This document shows, piece by piece, positions 17,001-25,756 of a stretch of 40,760 nucleotides of DNA. Made by a program: the position numbers and the translations under genes. Numbering within the stretch: position 1 is the stretch's first letter; each line of letters begins with the position of its first letter. The notes below the pieces were generated by a model. That model was not told the origin of the DNA. It worked only from the letters and a program-made list of their open reading frames with translations, and did no database searches. Origin of the DNA: an uncultured Lachnospiraceae bacterium (GTDB lineage: Bacteria > Bacillota > Clostridia > Lachnospirales > Lachnospiraceae); assembly GCA_947623805.1 (NCBI GenBank), contig CANQHZ010000029.1:1-40760 (forward strand), read 5' to 3'.

Positions 17001-17136
17001 ATATTTGAAAAAATTTTTACAATAATGTAGAATTTAGGCGAAATATATAAATAAGAGGTGTCTTGCGAAGTACGAAGCTACGCTTTTATATATTTTGCCT
17101 AAATTTGAACGGTTGAGAAAACATTTTGCAATCACC
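17001..17136 (-). repeat. Copy B of the dispersed TTTAGGC/GCGAAA palindromic repeat
   Basis: The inner palindrome runs from AATTTAGGCGAAATATATA (about 17030) to TATATATTTTGCCTAAATT (about 17105). Read on the minus strand, the flanks GGTGATTGCAAAATGTTTTC and GCCTAAATTCTACATTATTG align through their length with copy C at 36160-36300, with more divergence. It ends 39 bases before the gltX start and probably lies within the gltX leader. Confidence 0.75.
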
Positions 17137-17175
17137 AATACATTAAAGGGTATCAAGTATCAAGGAGGAGCAGTT

Positions 17176-18636
17176 ATGAAAAAGATAAGATGCAGATTTG
17201 CCCCCAGTCCCACGGGCAGAATGCACGTAGGAAATCTGAGGTCTGCTTTGTATGAGTTTCTTATCGCAAAGCATGAGGGCGGAGATTTTATTTTCCGCAT
17301 AGAGGACACGGACCAGGAGCGGTACGTCGAGGGTGCGACAGAAATCATATACAACACATTAAAGCAGACAGGACTCGTCTATGATGAGGGACCAGACAAG
17401 GATAAGGGCTATGGACCTTACGTGCAGAGTGAGCGCGTAAAGGCGGGCATTTACGCAAAATACGCCAAAGAGCTTATCGACAAGGGCGAGGCATACTATT
17501 GCTTTTGCGACAAGGAAAGGCTTGCTGCGCTCAAAACAGAGGTTGTCGAGGGCAAGGAGATAAGCATATATGACAAGCATTGCCTTGGACTTTCCAAGGA
17601 GGAGGTTGAGGAGAAACTAAAGAGCGGTATTCCATATGTAATCAGGCAGAACAATCCGCGCACAGGCACGACCTCTTTCCATGATGAGCTTTACGGCGAT
17701 ATCACGGTGGATAATTCCGAGCTTGATGACATGATTTTGATTAAATCAGACGGCTACCCGACCTACAATTTCGCAAACGTGGTAGACGACCATTTAATGG
17801 AAATAACCCATGTAGTGCGCGGAAATGAATACCTTTCATCAACCCCTAAATACAACAGGCTTTACGAGGCGTTTGGCTGGGAAATCCCAGTTTATATACA
17901 TCTTCCGCTTATCACTGACGAGGAGCATAAAAAGCTCTCAAAGCGCAGCGGTCATTCATCTTTTGAGGATATAGTGGAGCAGGGAATTTTGCCCGAGGCT
18001 ATAGTAAACTTTATCGCGCTGCTTGGCTGGAGTCCCGAAAGCGACAGGGAGATTTTCAGCCTTGACGAGCTTATAAAGGAGTTTGACTACAGGCGCATCA
18101 ACAAATCGCCGTCAGTATTTGATATGAATAAGCTCAAATGGATGAACGGCGAATACATCAAGGCGATGGACTTTGACCGCTTTTATGAGATGGCGCTGCC
18201 GTATATAAAGGAAGCTGTAGGCGGCAAGCCCCTTGATTACAAAAAGCTTGCTGAGATGGCAAAGACGAGAATAGAGGTATTCCCCGACATAATCCCTCTA
18301 ATCAGCTTTTTTGATGTCCTTCCCGAATATGACACGTCAATGTACGCGCACAAAAAGATGAAAACGACCGAGGAGACCTCGCTCGAGGTATTAAGGGATA
18401 TTCTTCCCATACTGGAGAAACAGGAGGACTACAGCAATGACGCGCTTTACCAGACGCTGCTTGCATACGTGGCGGAAAAAGGCGTGAAAAACGGCTATGT
18501 GATGTGGCCCGTCAGGACAGCGGTTTCAGGGCTGCAGATGACGCCCGCAGGAGCGACGGAAATAATGGAGGTTCTCGGCAAAGAGGAGAGCCTGAGCAGA
18601 ATAAAAAAAGGAATAGAGTTACTTGAAAACAAATAA
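17176..18636 (+). CDS. gltX: Glutamyl-tRNA synthetase
   Basis: The 486-residue class I aminoacyl-tRNA synthetase charges tRNA-Glu (and perhaps tRNA-Gln, with later amidation, as is common in clostridia). [13 protein letters not shown] carries the HIGH-type motif as HVGN (17-20), and KLSKRSG near 252-258 is the KMSKS counterpart. The IEDTDQERY element and the helical anticodon-binding C-terminus are present. ATG 17176 follows AAGGAGGAG; an in-frame ATG at 17095 lies inside repeat copy B and is rejected. The helicase gene starts within its last codons, so the two are probably cotranscribed. Confidence 0.96.
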   Translation: MKKIRCRFAPSPTGRMHVGNLRSALYEFLIAKHEGGDFIFRIEDTDQERYVEGATEIIYNTLKQTGLVYDEGPDKDKGYGPYVQSERVKAGIYAKYAKELIDKGEAYYCFCDKERLAALKTEVVEGKEISIYDKHCLGLSKEEVEEKLKSGIPYVIRQNNPRTGTTSFHDELYGDITVDNSELDDMILIKSDGYPTYNFANVVDDHLMEITHVVRGNEYLSSTPKYNRLYEAFGWEIPVYIHLPLITDEEHKKLSKRSGHSSFEDIVEQGILPEAIVNFIALLGWSPESDREIFSLDELIKEFDYRRINKSPSVFDMNKLKWMNGEYIKAMDFDRFYEMALPYIKEAVGGKPLDYKKLAEMAKTRIEVFPDIIPLISFFDVLPEYDTSMYAHKKMKTTEETSLEVLRDILPILEKQEDYSNDALYQTLLAYVAEKGVKNGYVMWPVRTAVSGLQMTPAGATEIMEVLGKEESLSRIKKGIELLENK

Positions 18637-20641
18637 CGCACAATCTAAAGCAATCAAACACGGAGCAGGGGCTATGCTAGTCTTGGCAGGTCCCGGCTCC
18701 GGTAAAACTCATGTTATTACCCATAGAATTAAAAACTTAATAGAGGAGTACAAGGTAAAGCCAGAGGACATATTGGTGATTACCTTTACAAAGGCTGCAG
18801 CAAATGAAATGCGTGAGCGCTTTATACGCCTTATGGACGGTAAGACATACGCTGTAAATTTCGGCACATTCCACGCAGTATTTTTTCATATATTAAGCCA
18901 CACCTATAAGCTTAATGCAGACAGCATAATCATGGAAGGCGATAAGTACAAGATTTTGAGGCAGATTGTTGAAGAAATGCCAAAAGAAATAATTTCAGAT
19001 AATGAAGACGATAAAGATAAAGAATACGGAAAAGACCAAGTCATCAAAGCAAAAGCCGCAAAAGACAATATAGGCAGCTATGTCAAAGGATTAAAAGCTG
19101 GCAAAGACCTGAAATACGGCAAAAATAATTATGACGAAGACACGAAGACTGACAAAGGCAATTATAGCGCAGACGGCAGCAATGCGCCAAGAGAGTACAC
19201 AAATGAAATCCTACAGCACATTCTCGAGGAGATAAGCAAAGTAAAAAACAGCGGAATAAAGCCAGAAGAACATAAATGCGAGACAGTATCGGACACGGAA
19301 TTTCAGTACATCTGCAATGCATACAAAAAAGAAATGAACGCCAGAAAGCTTGTAGACTTTGACGACATGGTGCTTTTGTGCCGCGATTTGCTCATGTCGC
19401 GCCCCGACACGCTGAAAATGTGGCAGGAGCGTTTCAAGTACATACTGATAGACGAATTTCAGGACATTTGCCCGTTGCAGTACGAGGTAGTCAGGCTCCT
19501 AGCCAAACCGCAGGATAATTTATTTATAGTAGGCGACGACGACCAGTCAATATACGGCTTCCGCGGTGCAAGTCCGTCAATTATGTTGAATTTTGACAAA
19601 GACTATCCAAATGCTGAGCGTATATTGCTGAATATAAATTACAGAAGTAAGAGTGTAATAGTGGAAACAGCATCACGGCTTATATCGAAGAATAGCAATC
19701 GCTTTGCCAAGGCAGTTGAGGCGGCAAATGTTTCGCATGACGGAGTGAGCCTATATGCTTTTGAGTCAAAGGCAAAGGAAGCGGAAAATATCAATGAGCT
19801 GATAAGACAATATATGCGCACAGACGGAGCAAGATACAGTGACATAGCAATTCTTTACCGTACAGCAGGCAGTATGCCGCATACAGTTCGTAGACTAATC
19901 CAGTCAAATATCCCGTTGCAAATGAAAGAAAAACCCCACAGCATATATGAGAGTGAGACGGCAAAGGATATTATAGCCTATTTGCGATATTCATTAAAAG
20001 AGGACAATATTGCGGATTTTTACAGAATTATTAATCGTCCAGTACGTTATGTGAAACGCAGCAGCATACCACAAAAACCGTTTAAAATGAAAGAATTGCT
20101 GCAGAATAATGAGGGGCTTGAATATGTAATACAGAACATAACACAATTTTATGGGCAGTTGGAATTTATACGCCGTCAGCCTCCGTTTTCAGCCGTAAAT
20201 TATATAAGCAAAGGAATAGGGTATGAAACGTATCTCAAAAAACAGGGAAAGTATAAGGCGTTGGAGGAGCTTGATGAGCTTCAGGAATGCGCAAAGGCTT
20301 ATGAGACAATAGAGGAATGGCTTGAACATATCGAAAAAACTCTTTCAAGCAATGAAAAAAACAATGATGGCAATAAGGCTGCAGAAACCGATGCCGTAAG
20401 CGTTATGACAATGCACGCGTCAAAGGGTTTGGAATGGAAAATAGTAATACTTCCTGACATAAACGAGGGAGTAATGCCGCATAAAAAAGCAGTTACCGAC
20501 AGTGAACTTGAGGAAGAAAGAAGAATGCTGTATGTAGCTATGACGCGGGCAAAAGAGTCACTGTTTATATTCTATGTTGACGAAAAAAAGGCAGGAAATT
20601 TCCTGCCCTCGCGTTTCATAGAAGAAATGCTGGATGTATGA
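18623..20641 (+). CDS. UvrD/PcrA-like superfamily 1 ATP-dependent DNA helicase
   Basis: A 672-residue 3'-5' helicase-like protein with a Q motif (N-A-Q-x-x-A-I), Walker A AGPGSGKT (22-29), motif Ia [11 protein letters not shown], Walker B DEFQD (near 278), motif [16 protein letters not shown], motif IV INYRS, motif [15 protein letters not shown] and motif [13 protein letters not shown]. It should unwind or remodel DNA in repair or recombination. It is shorter than typical PcrA (about 720-740), and residues about 118-200 form a Lys/Asp-rich low-complexity insert with repeated K-D/Y-G-K strings where domain 1B normally lies. TTG 18623 overlaps gltX by 14 bases and follows AAAGGAATAGAG, so translational coupling is likely. 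Its 3' end contains a terminator used by the opposing gene. Confidence 0.9.
   Translation: MKTNNAQSKAIKHGAGAMLVLAGPGSGKTHVITHRIKNLIEEYKVKPEDILVITFTKAAANEMRERFIRLMDGKTYAVNFGTFHAVFFHILSHTYKLNADSIIMEGDKYKILRQIVEEMPKEIISDNEDDKDKEYGKDQVIKAKAAKDNIGSYVKGLKAGKDLKYGKNNYDEDTKTDKGNYSADGSNAPREYTNEILQHILEEISKVKNSGIKPEEHKCETVSDTEFQYICNAYKKEMNARKLVDFDDMVLLCRDLLMSRPDTLKMWQERFKYILIDEFQDICPLQYEVVRLLAKPQDNLFIVGDDDQSIYGFRGASPSIMLNFDKDYPNAERILLNINYRSKSVIVETASRLISKNSNRFAKAVEAANVSHDGVSLYAFESKAKEAENINELIRQYMRTDGARYSDIAILYRTAGSMPHTVRRLIQSNIPLQMKEKPHSIYESETAKDIIAYLRYSLKEDNIADFYRIINRPVRYVKRSSIPQKPFKMKELLQNNEGLEYVIQNITQFYGQLEFIRRQPPFSAVNYISKGIGYETYLKKQGKYKALEELDELQECAKAYETIEEWLEHIEKTLSSNEKNNDGNKAAETDAVSVMTMHASKGLEWKIVILPDINEGVMPHKKAVTDSELEEERRMLYVAMTRAKESLFIFYVDEKKAGNFLPSRFIEEMLDV
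20583..20607 (-). terminator. Intrinsic terminator for the DUF2225 gene inside the helicase coding region
   Basis: GGCAGGAAATTTCCTGCC (20590-20607) is a perfect palindrome, and on the minus strand it is followed by seven Us (20589-20583). It begins 35 bases past the DUF2225 stop, so it terminates the convergent transcript while also encoding part of the helicase C-terminus. Confidence 0.8.
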
Positions 20642-21373
20642 TTATTCAGTCGGATGCAGTTTAGCGTTTACCAAATCCTTTAGCTCAAGGCTCTTGTCCT
20701 TTAAGCGAGGCGAAGTGCTTCTGCTTGTAACAACGCCTGAAAGGTATTGCATTGCAGTTGAATATTCGCCTTTTACATAGGAATAGTAAGCGAGCAGATA
20801 ATCAAGGGTGGTTTCGGACATGCCAGCTATAGGAAAGTCTTCACTCATGCGAGCCTTTACCAGATGGTCATATGCATTCATGGCAGCGTTGTTGGCTTCC
20901 CGAAGGTATGCCTCTCTTTTCTTGGCAGATGCCTCGTCGTCGGGAAGCTCATCTGCCAAATCCTGATAAAGCCAGCTAAGTTTTAGGCATACATTGCCAA
21001 TTTCGCTGTCCTTAGCCTGTTTGGTGACAGTGCAGAGAAGTACCATTTTCATACGGCTTATAGCCATCTCAATCGTATAAAAATCGCAGGGTGTTTCCTC
21101 ATGCGGCTTGTAATTTGCCTGTATATTTTCACGTATAAGTTTGCGCTGAGTTGGGGTAGTATTCGTAAAGTTTTTGGTAAGAGCGGCAAATCCGCAGTTG
21201 GTACAGCAAATAGCATCGTATTTGTTTACATTTATATTGCTATGTATAGGGCGAAGGTCAGATTTTGTTTCCACAAATTTCGCCGTGTTTGTCTTTACTG
21301 CCTTTGCCGTAACTTTGTGGTCGCATACGGGGCAAGTGTATTTCCTGTCTAATATTAATGATTGTTCGTCCAT
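20642..21373 (-). CDS. DUF2225 family protein
   Basis: The 243-residue protein opens with a zinc-ribbon-like pattern (CPVC at about 14-17 and C-C-x-x-C near 55-59), then a helical region with TPR-like character (CLKLSWLYQDLADELPDDEA; LAYYSYVKGEYSTAMQYLSGV). This matches DUF2225, a widespread Firmicutes family of unknown function. It is soluble, with no signal peptide. The start at 21373 is preceded by TGGAGG. The DUF1292 gene lies directly upstream with 21 bases between, so they form a small operon. The stop codon abuts that of the convergent helicase with no gap. Confidence 0.85.
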   Translation of the reverse strand: MDEQSLILDRKYTCPVCDHKVTAKAVKTNTAKFVETKSDLRPIHSNINVNKYDAICCTNCGFAALTKNFTNTTPTQRKLIRENIQANYKPHEETPCDFYTIEMAISRMKMVLLCTVTKQAKDSEIGNVCLKLSWLYQDLADELPDDEASAKKREAYLREANNAAMNAYDHLVKARMSEDFPIAGMSETTLDYLLAYYSYVKGEYSTAMQYLSGVVTSRSTSPRLKDKSLELKDLVNAKLHPTE

Positions 21374-21394
21374 AATAATACCTCCATATAATAG

Positions 21395-21748
21395 TTATTT
21401 CTCTAGTTCATCGCAATCTATGTCCATTTCCTCGATAAGCTCGTCAAATTCGGCATTATCAAGATATTCGTCAAAAGCGTCAGAAACTTTTTCGTATTCG
21501 TCGTCGTCATCTATATATTCGATAAGCGGTTCGGCGTCCGGGTGGCTTTCATCTTCACTATAGCGATAAATCCACACTTCACCGTCATCGTTCTCACCAT
21601 TTTCGTCTAACGGAAGCAGGACAATATAGTCGTGCTTATCCACAGTTAAAATGGTGATAATTTCGCATGTGACCCGTTTGTCGCCATCAAGATTAAGCTC
21701 CATGGTCATATCTTGGTTATCATATCCCTTATTTCCAGCGTCTGCCAT
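21395..21748 (-). CDS. DUF1292 family acidic protein
   Basis: A 117-residue strongly acidic protein. The middle (about 18-60) carries the DUF1292 beta core: MELNLDGDKRVTCEIITIL...YIVLLPLDE...EVWIYRY, and the C-terminus is a long Asp/Glu run. The family, related to YrzB of Bacillus, has no established biochemical role. The start at 21748 is chosen because GGAGG lies five bases upstream; the open frame extends to 21844 but would add an unlikely Phe/Cys-rich tail. It is the first gene of the DUF1292-DUF2225 pair and divergent from the sirtuin-like gene. Confidence 0.85.
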   Translation of the reverse strand: MADAGNKGYDNQDMTMELNLDGDKRVTCEIITILTVDKHDYIVLLPLDENGENDDGEVWIYRYSEDESHPDAEPLIEYIDDDDEYEKVSDAFDEYLDNAEFDELIEEMDIDCDELEK

Positions 21749-21870
21749 TTTTTCCTCCATTTCCTCAATTGTATGTTTGAATAATACAAATATATTGTAA
21801 CCAAAACATAAGCATAAAGCAAGAAAATAATTTTTCTTTTTCATTTTTCACTTTTTTAATTTTTAACTTC

Positions 21871-21900
21871 TTGACACATTGTATATAAACCTAGTATTAT
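21871..21900 (+). promoter_or_regulatory. Putative sigma-A promoter of the sirtuin-like operon
   Basis: A perfect TTGACA (21871-21876) is followed after 18 bases by TATTAT (21895-21900). Transcription would begin near 21907, about 75 bases before ATG 21981. Confidence 0.6.
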
Positions 21901-21980
21901 TTAATTAGTAAAAGTTTGTTTTGCTTGGAAACCCATGCATAATGCAGTAGGTAATTTATTGTTTTAGCGAGGGATTGTCA

Positions 21981-22724
21981 ATGAAACTAAATACAGATGA
22001 GCGTGTGTTGGATTACCTTAAAAAGAAAATACAGGAAGCAGGTAATGTCGTTGCAATTCTTGGTATTGAAATGCTCGTTGAGGGCGGTGGATTTGACCTC
22101 GATACGAACGATGAGACATACCGTGTAGAGAGCATGTACGGCTATAGTCCCGATGATATGCTTTCGGCAAGCTTTTTCAATTCAAAGGTTGAGAAATTTT
22201 ACCGTTTTTATAAAAATGAAGTGCTTGGTATGCATGTAGGCTCCACACCGGCGTATGATGCGCTATTGAGGCTTCAGGAAAGAGGAAAGCTTTCGGCGGT
22301 TATCAGTCAGAATTATCACGGACTTCCTGAAAATATATATTTTAGGCGGGTTATTGAACTGAATGGGAATATGCGTTCAAATAAATGTCCGCGCTGCAAC
22401 AGAAGATATGGGATAGACTATATTATGGCGGCGGACGGCGTGCCGCGGTGCGAGAATTGCAATGTGGCTATACGTCCTGACATCAGGCTGATAGGCGAGC
22501 GCGGTAATGCCCATCTTATGACGGAGGCTGTAAATGCATGCGCTATGGCAGATGTGCTTTTAATTCTGGGCAAAAATATGTACAGTGACCAGCTTGATAC
22601 CACGCAGCCCGGTAAAAAACAGGTAAAGGTTTTATTTTCGGACGAAACCTATCTGCCGAAAAGTAGAGCGGATTTCGTGATTAAAGATGCGATAAAGGTA
22701 GTGCTGCCTATTATTATCGGATAG
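21981..22724 (+). CDS. Sir2-like (sirtuin-fold) protein with degenerate active site
   Basis: The 247-residue protein keeps the sirtuin layout: a zinc module with C136, C139, C157 and C160 (CPRC, CENC), I-R-P-D-I-R-L-I-G-E after it and a late Rossmann strand ADVLLILGKN. The NAD and catalytic motifs have changed. The G-A-G-x-S motif reads LGIEMLVEGGG, T-Q-N-x-D reads SQNYHG (109-114), and the catalytic His of E-L-H-G-N is Asn128 (ELNGN). Deacetylation is therefore unlikely; an NAD-, ADP-ribose- or ligand-binding role is possible but unproven. ATG 21981 follows GAGGG; TTG 21975 is an alternative. It is first in a run with the GH13 and DUF5662 genes, 33 bases upstream of GH13. Confidence 0.75.
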   Translation: MKLNTDERVLDYLKKKIQEAGNVVAILGIEMLVEGGGFDLDTNDETYRVESMYGYSPDDMLSASFFNSKVEKFYRFYKNEVLGMHVGSTPAYDALLRLQERGKLSAVISQNYHGLPENIYFRRVIELNGNMRSNKCPRCNRRYGIDYIMAADGVPRCENCNVAIRPDIRLIGERGNAHLMTEAVNACAMADVLLILGKNMYSDQLDTTQPGKKQVKVLFSDETYLPKSRADFVIKDAIKVVLPIIIG

Positions 22725-22757
22725 GCGTGATGAAAGGGCACAGGATTAAGGAGATAT

Positions 22758-24707
22758 ATGAAGAAATATAAGGTAAAAAAAGGACAGCCATACCCTTTGG
22801 GCGCGTATGTGTTAAACGGAGGCATAAACTTCTCCGTAGTCAACAGTTCAAACGAAGACTGCAGTATTATTTTGTACAAAAAAGGTGTAGAACAAAAAGT
22901 ACATATAGATATGGACAGGAGCAACAGAATAGGCAATATTTCCTGCATCTTTGTCGAGGGCATATCGCCGGATGAATATGAGTATAATTTCCGTATAGGC
23001 GACAAAGTTTTTGTGGACCCATACGCTAAGCGCATTATGGGCAATGAGAAATGGCGAGGAGCGGAATTTAAGCGGCCGTTTTTGAGAGGCGGTTTTTACG
23101 GCAGGGAGTTTGACTGGCAAGGCGCACAGCCGCCGCACATTCCTTACAGTGAGAGTATTATGTACTGCCTGCATGTAAGAGGCTTTACAAAGCATAGTTC
23201 ATCGGGGGTAAAGCATAAAGGCACGTTCGAGGGGATAATCGAAAAAATACCTTATTTAAAGGGACTTGGTGTAAATTCGCTTGAGCTTATGCCCGCATAT
23301 GAATTTGAAGAATGCGAATGGGCGAGTGGTGAGGAACTTGCGCTTTCTCAGACAATAGAGTATCAGGTGCGGCATATTGACGAGGAGCTTGTCACGACTG
23401 AAGAACCGCCACACGCCAGGAGGCTTAATTATTGGGGGTTTAGGGAGGCATATTATTTTGCACCCAAGGCATCATATTCATCGGAGATAAATCCATGCAT
23501 TGAGTTCAAACGCATGGTACGGGAATTGCACAAAAATGGCATTGAGGTCATAATGCAGTTTTATTTTCCCGACAATATCAAGCCGGGCTATATCCTTGAT
23601 ATAATAAAGCATTGGGTGATTGAATACCAGATTGACGGCGTGCATTTAAAGGGCGGCAAGGTGCCAGTGACGCTTATTGCTACAGAGCCGATTTTGGCGA
23701 ATGCAAAGATTATGTGTGAACATTTTTCACTGGATGAGATTTATGCCAATTCTGAAATTCCCGCATACAAAAATCTTGGCTACTACAGAGATGAATTTAT
23801 GTATGATGTGCGCAGATATTTGAAAGGCGACAGCAATATGCTTTCCAATTTTCAGTATCATATGCGCAATATCAACGCAAGCTGCGGAGTTGTGAACTAT
23901 ATTACAAATTATTATGGCTTTACTTTAAAGGATTTGGTTTCTTACGACAGAAAGCATAATGAAGAAAACGGCGAAAACAATACAGACGGTAATGATTATA
24001 ATTACAGCTGGAATTGCGGCGTCGAGGGACCGTCACGCAAAAAGGCAATCAATCAGCTGCGCAAACGGCAGATGAAGAATGCTATGTGCTTTGTGTTTAC
24101 GGCGCAGGGCACGCCGCTTATAATGGCGGGCGACGAGTTTGGCAACAGCCAGGGCGGCAATAACAATTGCTATTGCCAGGATAATGAAACGGGATGGGTT
24201 GACTGGCGCGGTCTTGCGAAAAATGCTGACATTTATGAGTTTACCAAGGCTCTCATTGAGTTTAGAAAAGCGCATGGCATACTGCATCTTGACACGAATT
24301 TGTCCATGCTTGACAGATACGGTTGCGGATATCCCGACTTGTCATATCATGGTGAGGAGGCGTGGAAAGCGCAGCTTGAAAGTCATAATCGCCATATAGG
24401 CATTATGTATTGTGGAGTTGACAGCAAAAATCAGGAGGGCGATTACATATACATCGCCTACAATATGCACTGGGAGCCGCATCGTTTTGCGCTGCCGTCG
24501 CTTGCGGATTATGAGTGGGTGCATGTATTTGACACAAACGAGCAGCCGCTTGAAATAGAAAACGACAAAAACACAAGCTATGCGGACATTCCGCCAAGGA
24601 GTGTCGCTGTATTGGTCGGCAAGAGGCTCCCAAAGCCACAGCCAAAACCGCGTGTAAAGACAGTTGGCGCAGGTAAAAACAGCAAGAAATCTGACTTAAA
24701 GAATTAA
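22758..24707 (+). CDS. GlgX/pullulanase-like GH13 protein, probably catalytically inactive
   Basis: The 649-residue protein has a CBM48/isoamylase N-terminal domain (about 5-100) and a GH13 barrel clearly related to GlgX, with near-identical stretches such as YGFTLKDLVSYDRKHNE (386-402), YSWNCGVEGP and GTPLIMAGDEFG. The catalytic motifs are broken. Region I reads EVIMQFYFPD (263-272) instead of E-V-I-L-D-V-V-Y-N-H, region II reads DGVHLKGG (293-300) with Lys298 at the nucleophile, and region IV has Tyr386 where AHDGFTL has its Asp. Glu310 may remain as the acid, but too close to region II. It is likely a glycan-binding pseudoenzyme (inference). ATG 22758 follows AAGGAG. A Lys/Pro-rich tail ends the protein. 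Confidence 0.8.
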   Translation: MKKYKVKKGQPYPLGAYVLNGGINFSVVNSSNEDCSIILYKKGVEQKVHIDMDRSNRIGNISCIFVEGISPDEYEYNFRIGDKVFVDPYAKRIMGNEKWRGAEFKRPFLRGGFYGREFDWQGAQPPHIPYSESIMYCLHVRGFTKHSSSGVKHKGTFEGIIEKIPYLKGLGVNSLELMPAYEFEECEWASGEELALSQTIEYQVRHIDEELVTTEEPPHARRLNYWGFREAYYFAPKASYSSEINPCIEFKRMVRELHKNGIEVIMQFYFPDNIKPGYILDIIKHWVIEYQIDGVHLKGGKVPVTLIATEPILANAKIMCEHFSLDEIYANSEIPAYKNLGYYRDEFMYDVRRYLKGDSNMLSNFQYHMRNINASCGVVNYITNYYGFTLKDLVSYDRKHNEENGENNTDGNDYNYSWNCGVEGPSRKKAINQLRKRQMKNAMCFVFTAQGTPLIMAGDEFGNSQGGNNNCYCQDNETGWVDWRGLAKNADIYEFTKALIEFRKAHGILHLDTNLSMLDRYGCGYPDLSYHGEEAWKAQLESHNRHIGIMYCGVDSKNQEGDYIYIAYNMHWEPHRFALPSLADYEWVHVFDTNEQPLEIENDKNTSYADIPPRSVAVLVGKRLPKPQPKPRVKTVGAGKNSKKSDLKN

Positions 24708-24710
24708 GTA

Positions 24711-25295
24711 TTGGCATTGGTGATTAAAATGCAGCATTATTGGAAACATTTCAAAACAATTACTCATCACAAGATTATGGTGATGAAAGGGTGCTTTTCT
24801 GTAGGAATGTACTGGCAGGGGCTTATGCATGACCTGTCAAAGTATATGCCGAGTGAGTTTATAGTAGGCGCAAAATATTATCAAGGTACGCAAAGTCCCA
24901 ACAATGCCGAGCGTCTTGATAAGGGATATTCATCAGCATGGCTTCACCACAAGGGCAGAAACAAACATCACTATGAATATTGGCTTGATTACAGCTCAAA
25001 GCGCGGTGAGGGTATTATCCCCGCCCGAATGCCTGACCGTTATATCGTGGAAATGTTCATTGACCGAGTAGCTGCGTCAAAAAATTATAACCTTAAAAAT
25101 TATACGGATGATATGCCGCTTAAATATTATTTAAAGGGTGAACCGTGGCGTTTTATGCATAAGGATACGCGCAGAAAACTTGAATTTTTGCTCAGGATGA
25201 ACGCTAAACTTGGTGAAAAGAAAACTATGCACTATATTCGCACTCATTACAGACACGGACGGCTGAATTTACCAAAACATAAATCGTACAGATAA
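24711..25295 (+). CDS. DUF5662 family protein
   Basis: A soluble protein of up to 194 residues, rich in His, Tyr and Trp, with the DUF5662 pattern: HYWKHFKTITHHKIMVMKGC, GLMHDLSKYMPSEF and WLHHKGRNKHHYEYW. The conserved H-D and H-H-x-x-x-x-H groups suggest metal binding, perhaps an HD-like fold, but the function is unknown. TTG 24711 starts 3 bases after the GH13 stop; ATG 24729 is the alternative, and neither has a strong ribosome site, which suits translational coupling to the gene upstream. Last gene of the sirtuin-like operon. Confidence 0.8.
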   Translation: MALVIKMQHYWKHFKTITHHKIMVMKGCFSVGMYWQGLMHDLSKYMPSEFIVGAKYYQGTQSPNNAERLDKGYSSAWLHHKGRNKHHYEYWLDYSSKRGEGIIPARMPDRYIVEMFIDRVAASKNYNLKNYTDDMPLKYYLKGEPWRFMHKDTRRKLEFLLRMNAKLGEKKTMHYIRTHYRHGRLNLPKHKSYR

Positions 25296-25389
25296 AGTCC
25301 GTCATTGCGGCTTTAATGTTGATGTAACACATTTTTGTAAACTCCATATATTAAGATAAAAAGAGAGATTAATATTAAGGAGTTAAAAA

Positions 25390-25641
25390 ATGAACGGATG
25401 GATTTGGCTTTTGCTTTTACTGGGATGCTGCGGCTGCAATAACGGAGGCTGGCAAAATGGCATAAGCAGAAACGGCGGATGCGGTTGTGGCAATAATTAC
25501 GATAATGGTTATTACAACAGTAATTCCTCATGTGGCTGCAAAGATGACATTATTCAGTCGAGAAGTTTTTCAGGATATTCGGGGACGGGTACCTGCGGCT
25601 GCGAAAACAGCGACAGCACAAGCGACAATAATCAGCAATAA
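25390..25641 (+). CDS. Small Gly/Asn/Cys-rich protein
   Basis: An 83-residue product with a short hydrophobic head (NGWIWLLLLLG) followed by clusters of Cys and Gly: CCGCNN, GCGCGNN, SCGCKD and TCGCEN, in an Asn/Ser/Tyr-rich background. I count nine cysteines in all, mostly in C-G-C triplets. The head could be a membrane anchor or signal, and the rest may bind metal or form disulfides. It resembles the small proteins annotated in Lachnospiraceae as chorion-class high-cysteine proteins, but I cannot confirm that. ATG 25390 follows AAGGAG by 7 bases. It is probably a monocistronic unit, bounded by a hairpin at 25652. Confidence 0.65.
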   Translation: MNGWIWLLLLLGCCGCNNGGWQNGISRNGGCGCGNNYDNGYYNSNSSCGCKDDIIQSRSFSGYSGTGTCGCENSDSTSDNNQQ

Positions 25642-25651
25642 CCGACATTAA

Positions 25652-25679
25652 TCAAGGCGGGGTGGCAACTCCGCCTTGA
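25652..25679. terminator. Hairpin downstream of the Cys-rich gene
   Basis: TCAAGGCGG (25652-25660) and CCGCCTTGA (25671-25679) pair perfectly around a 10-base loop, but no U tract follows. Two smaller AT-rich dyads come next (GATTTGC/GCAAAATC near 25690 and GATAAA/TTTATC near 25710), so this short spacer is unusually structured. Confidence 0.55.
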
Positions 25680-25756
25680 ATTAAGTAAGATTTGCGAAGC
25701 AAAATCGATAAAAATATATTTATCAGTTATATTGGTCGAATTGGAGTGATAGGGTA

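Noticed and set aside
17095-17175. N-terminal extension of gltX from ATG 17095
   Set aside because: It lies inside repeat copy B, has no ribosome site and no resemblance to GluRS; ATG 17176 follows a strong AAGGAGGAG.
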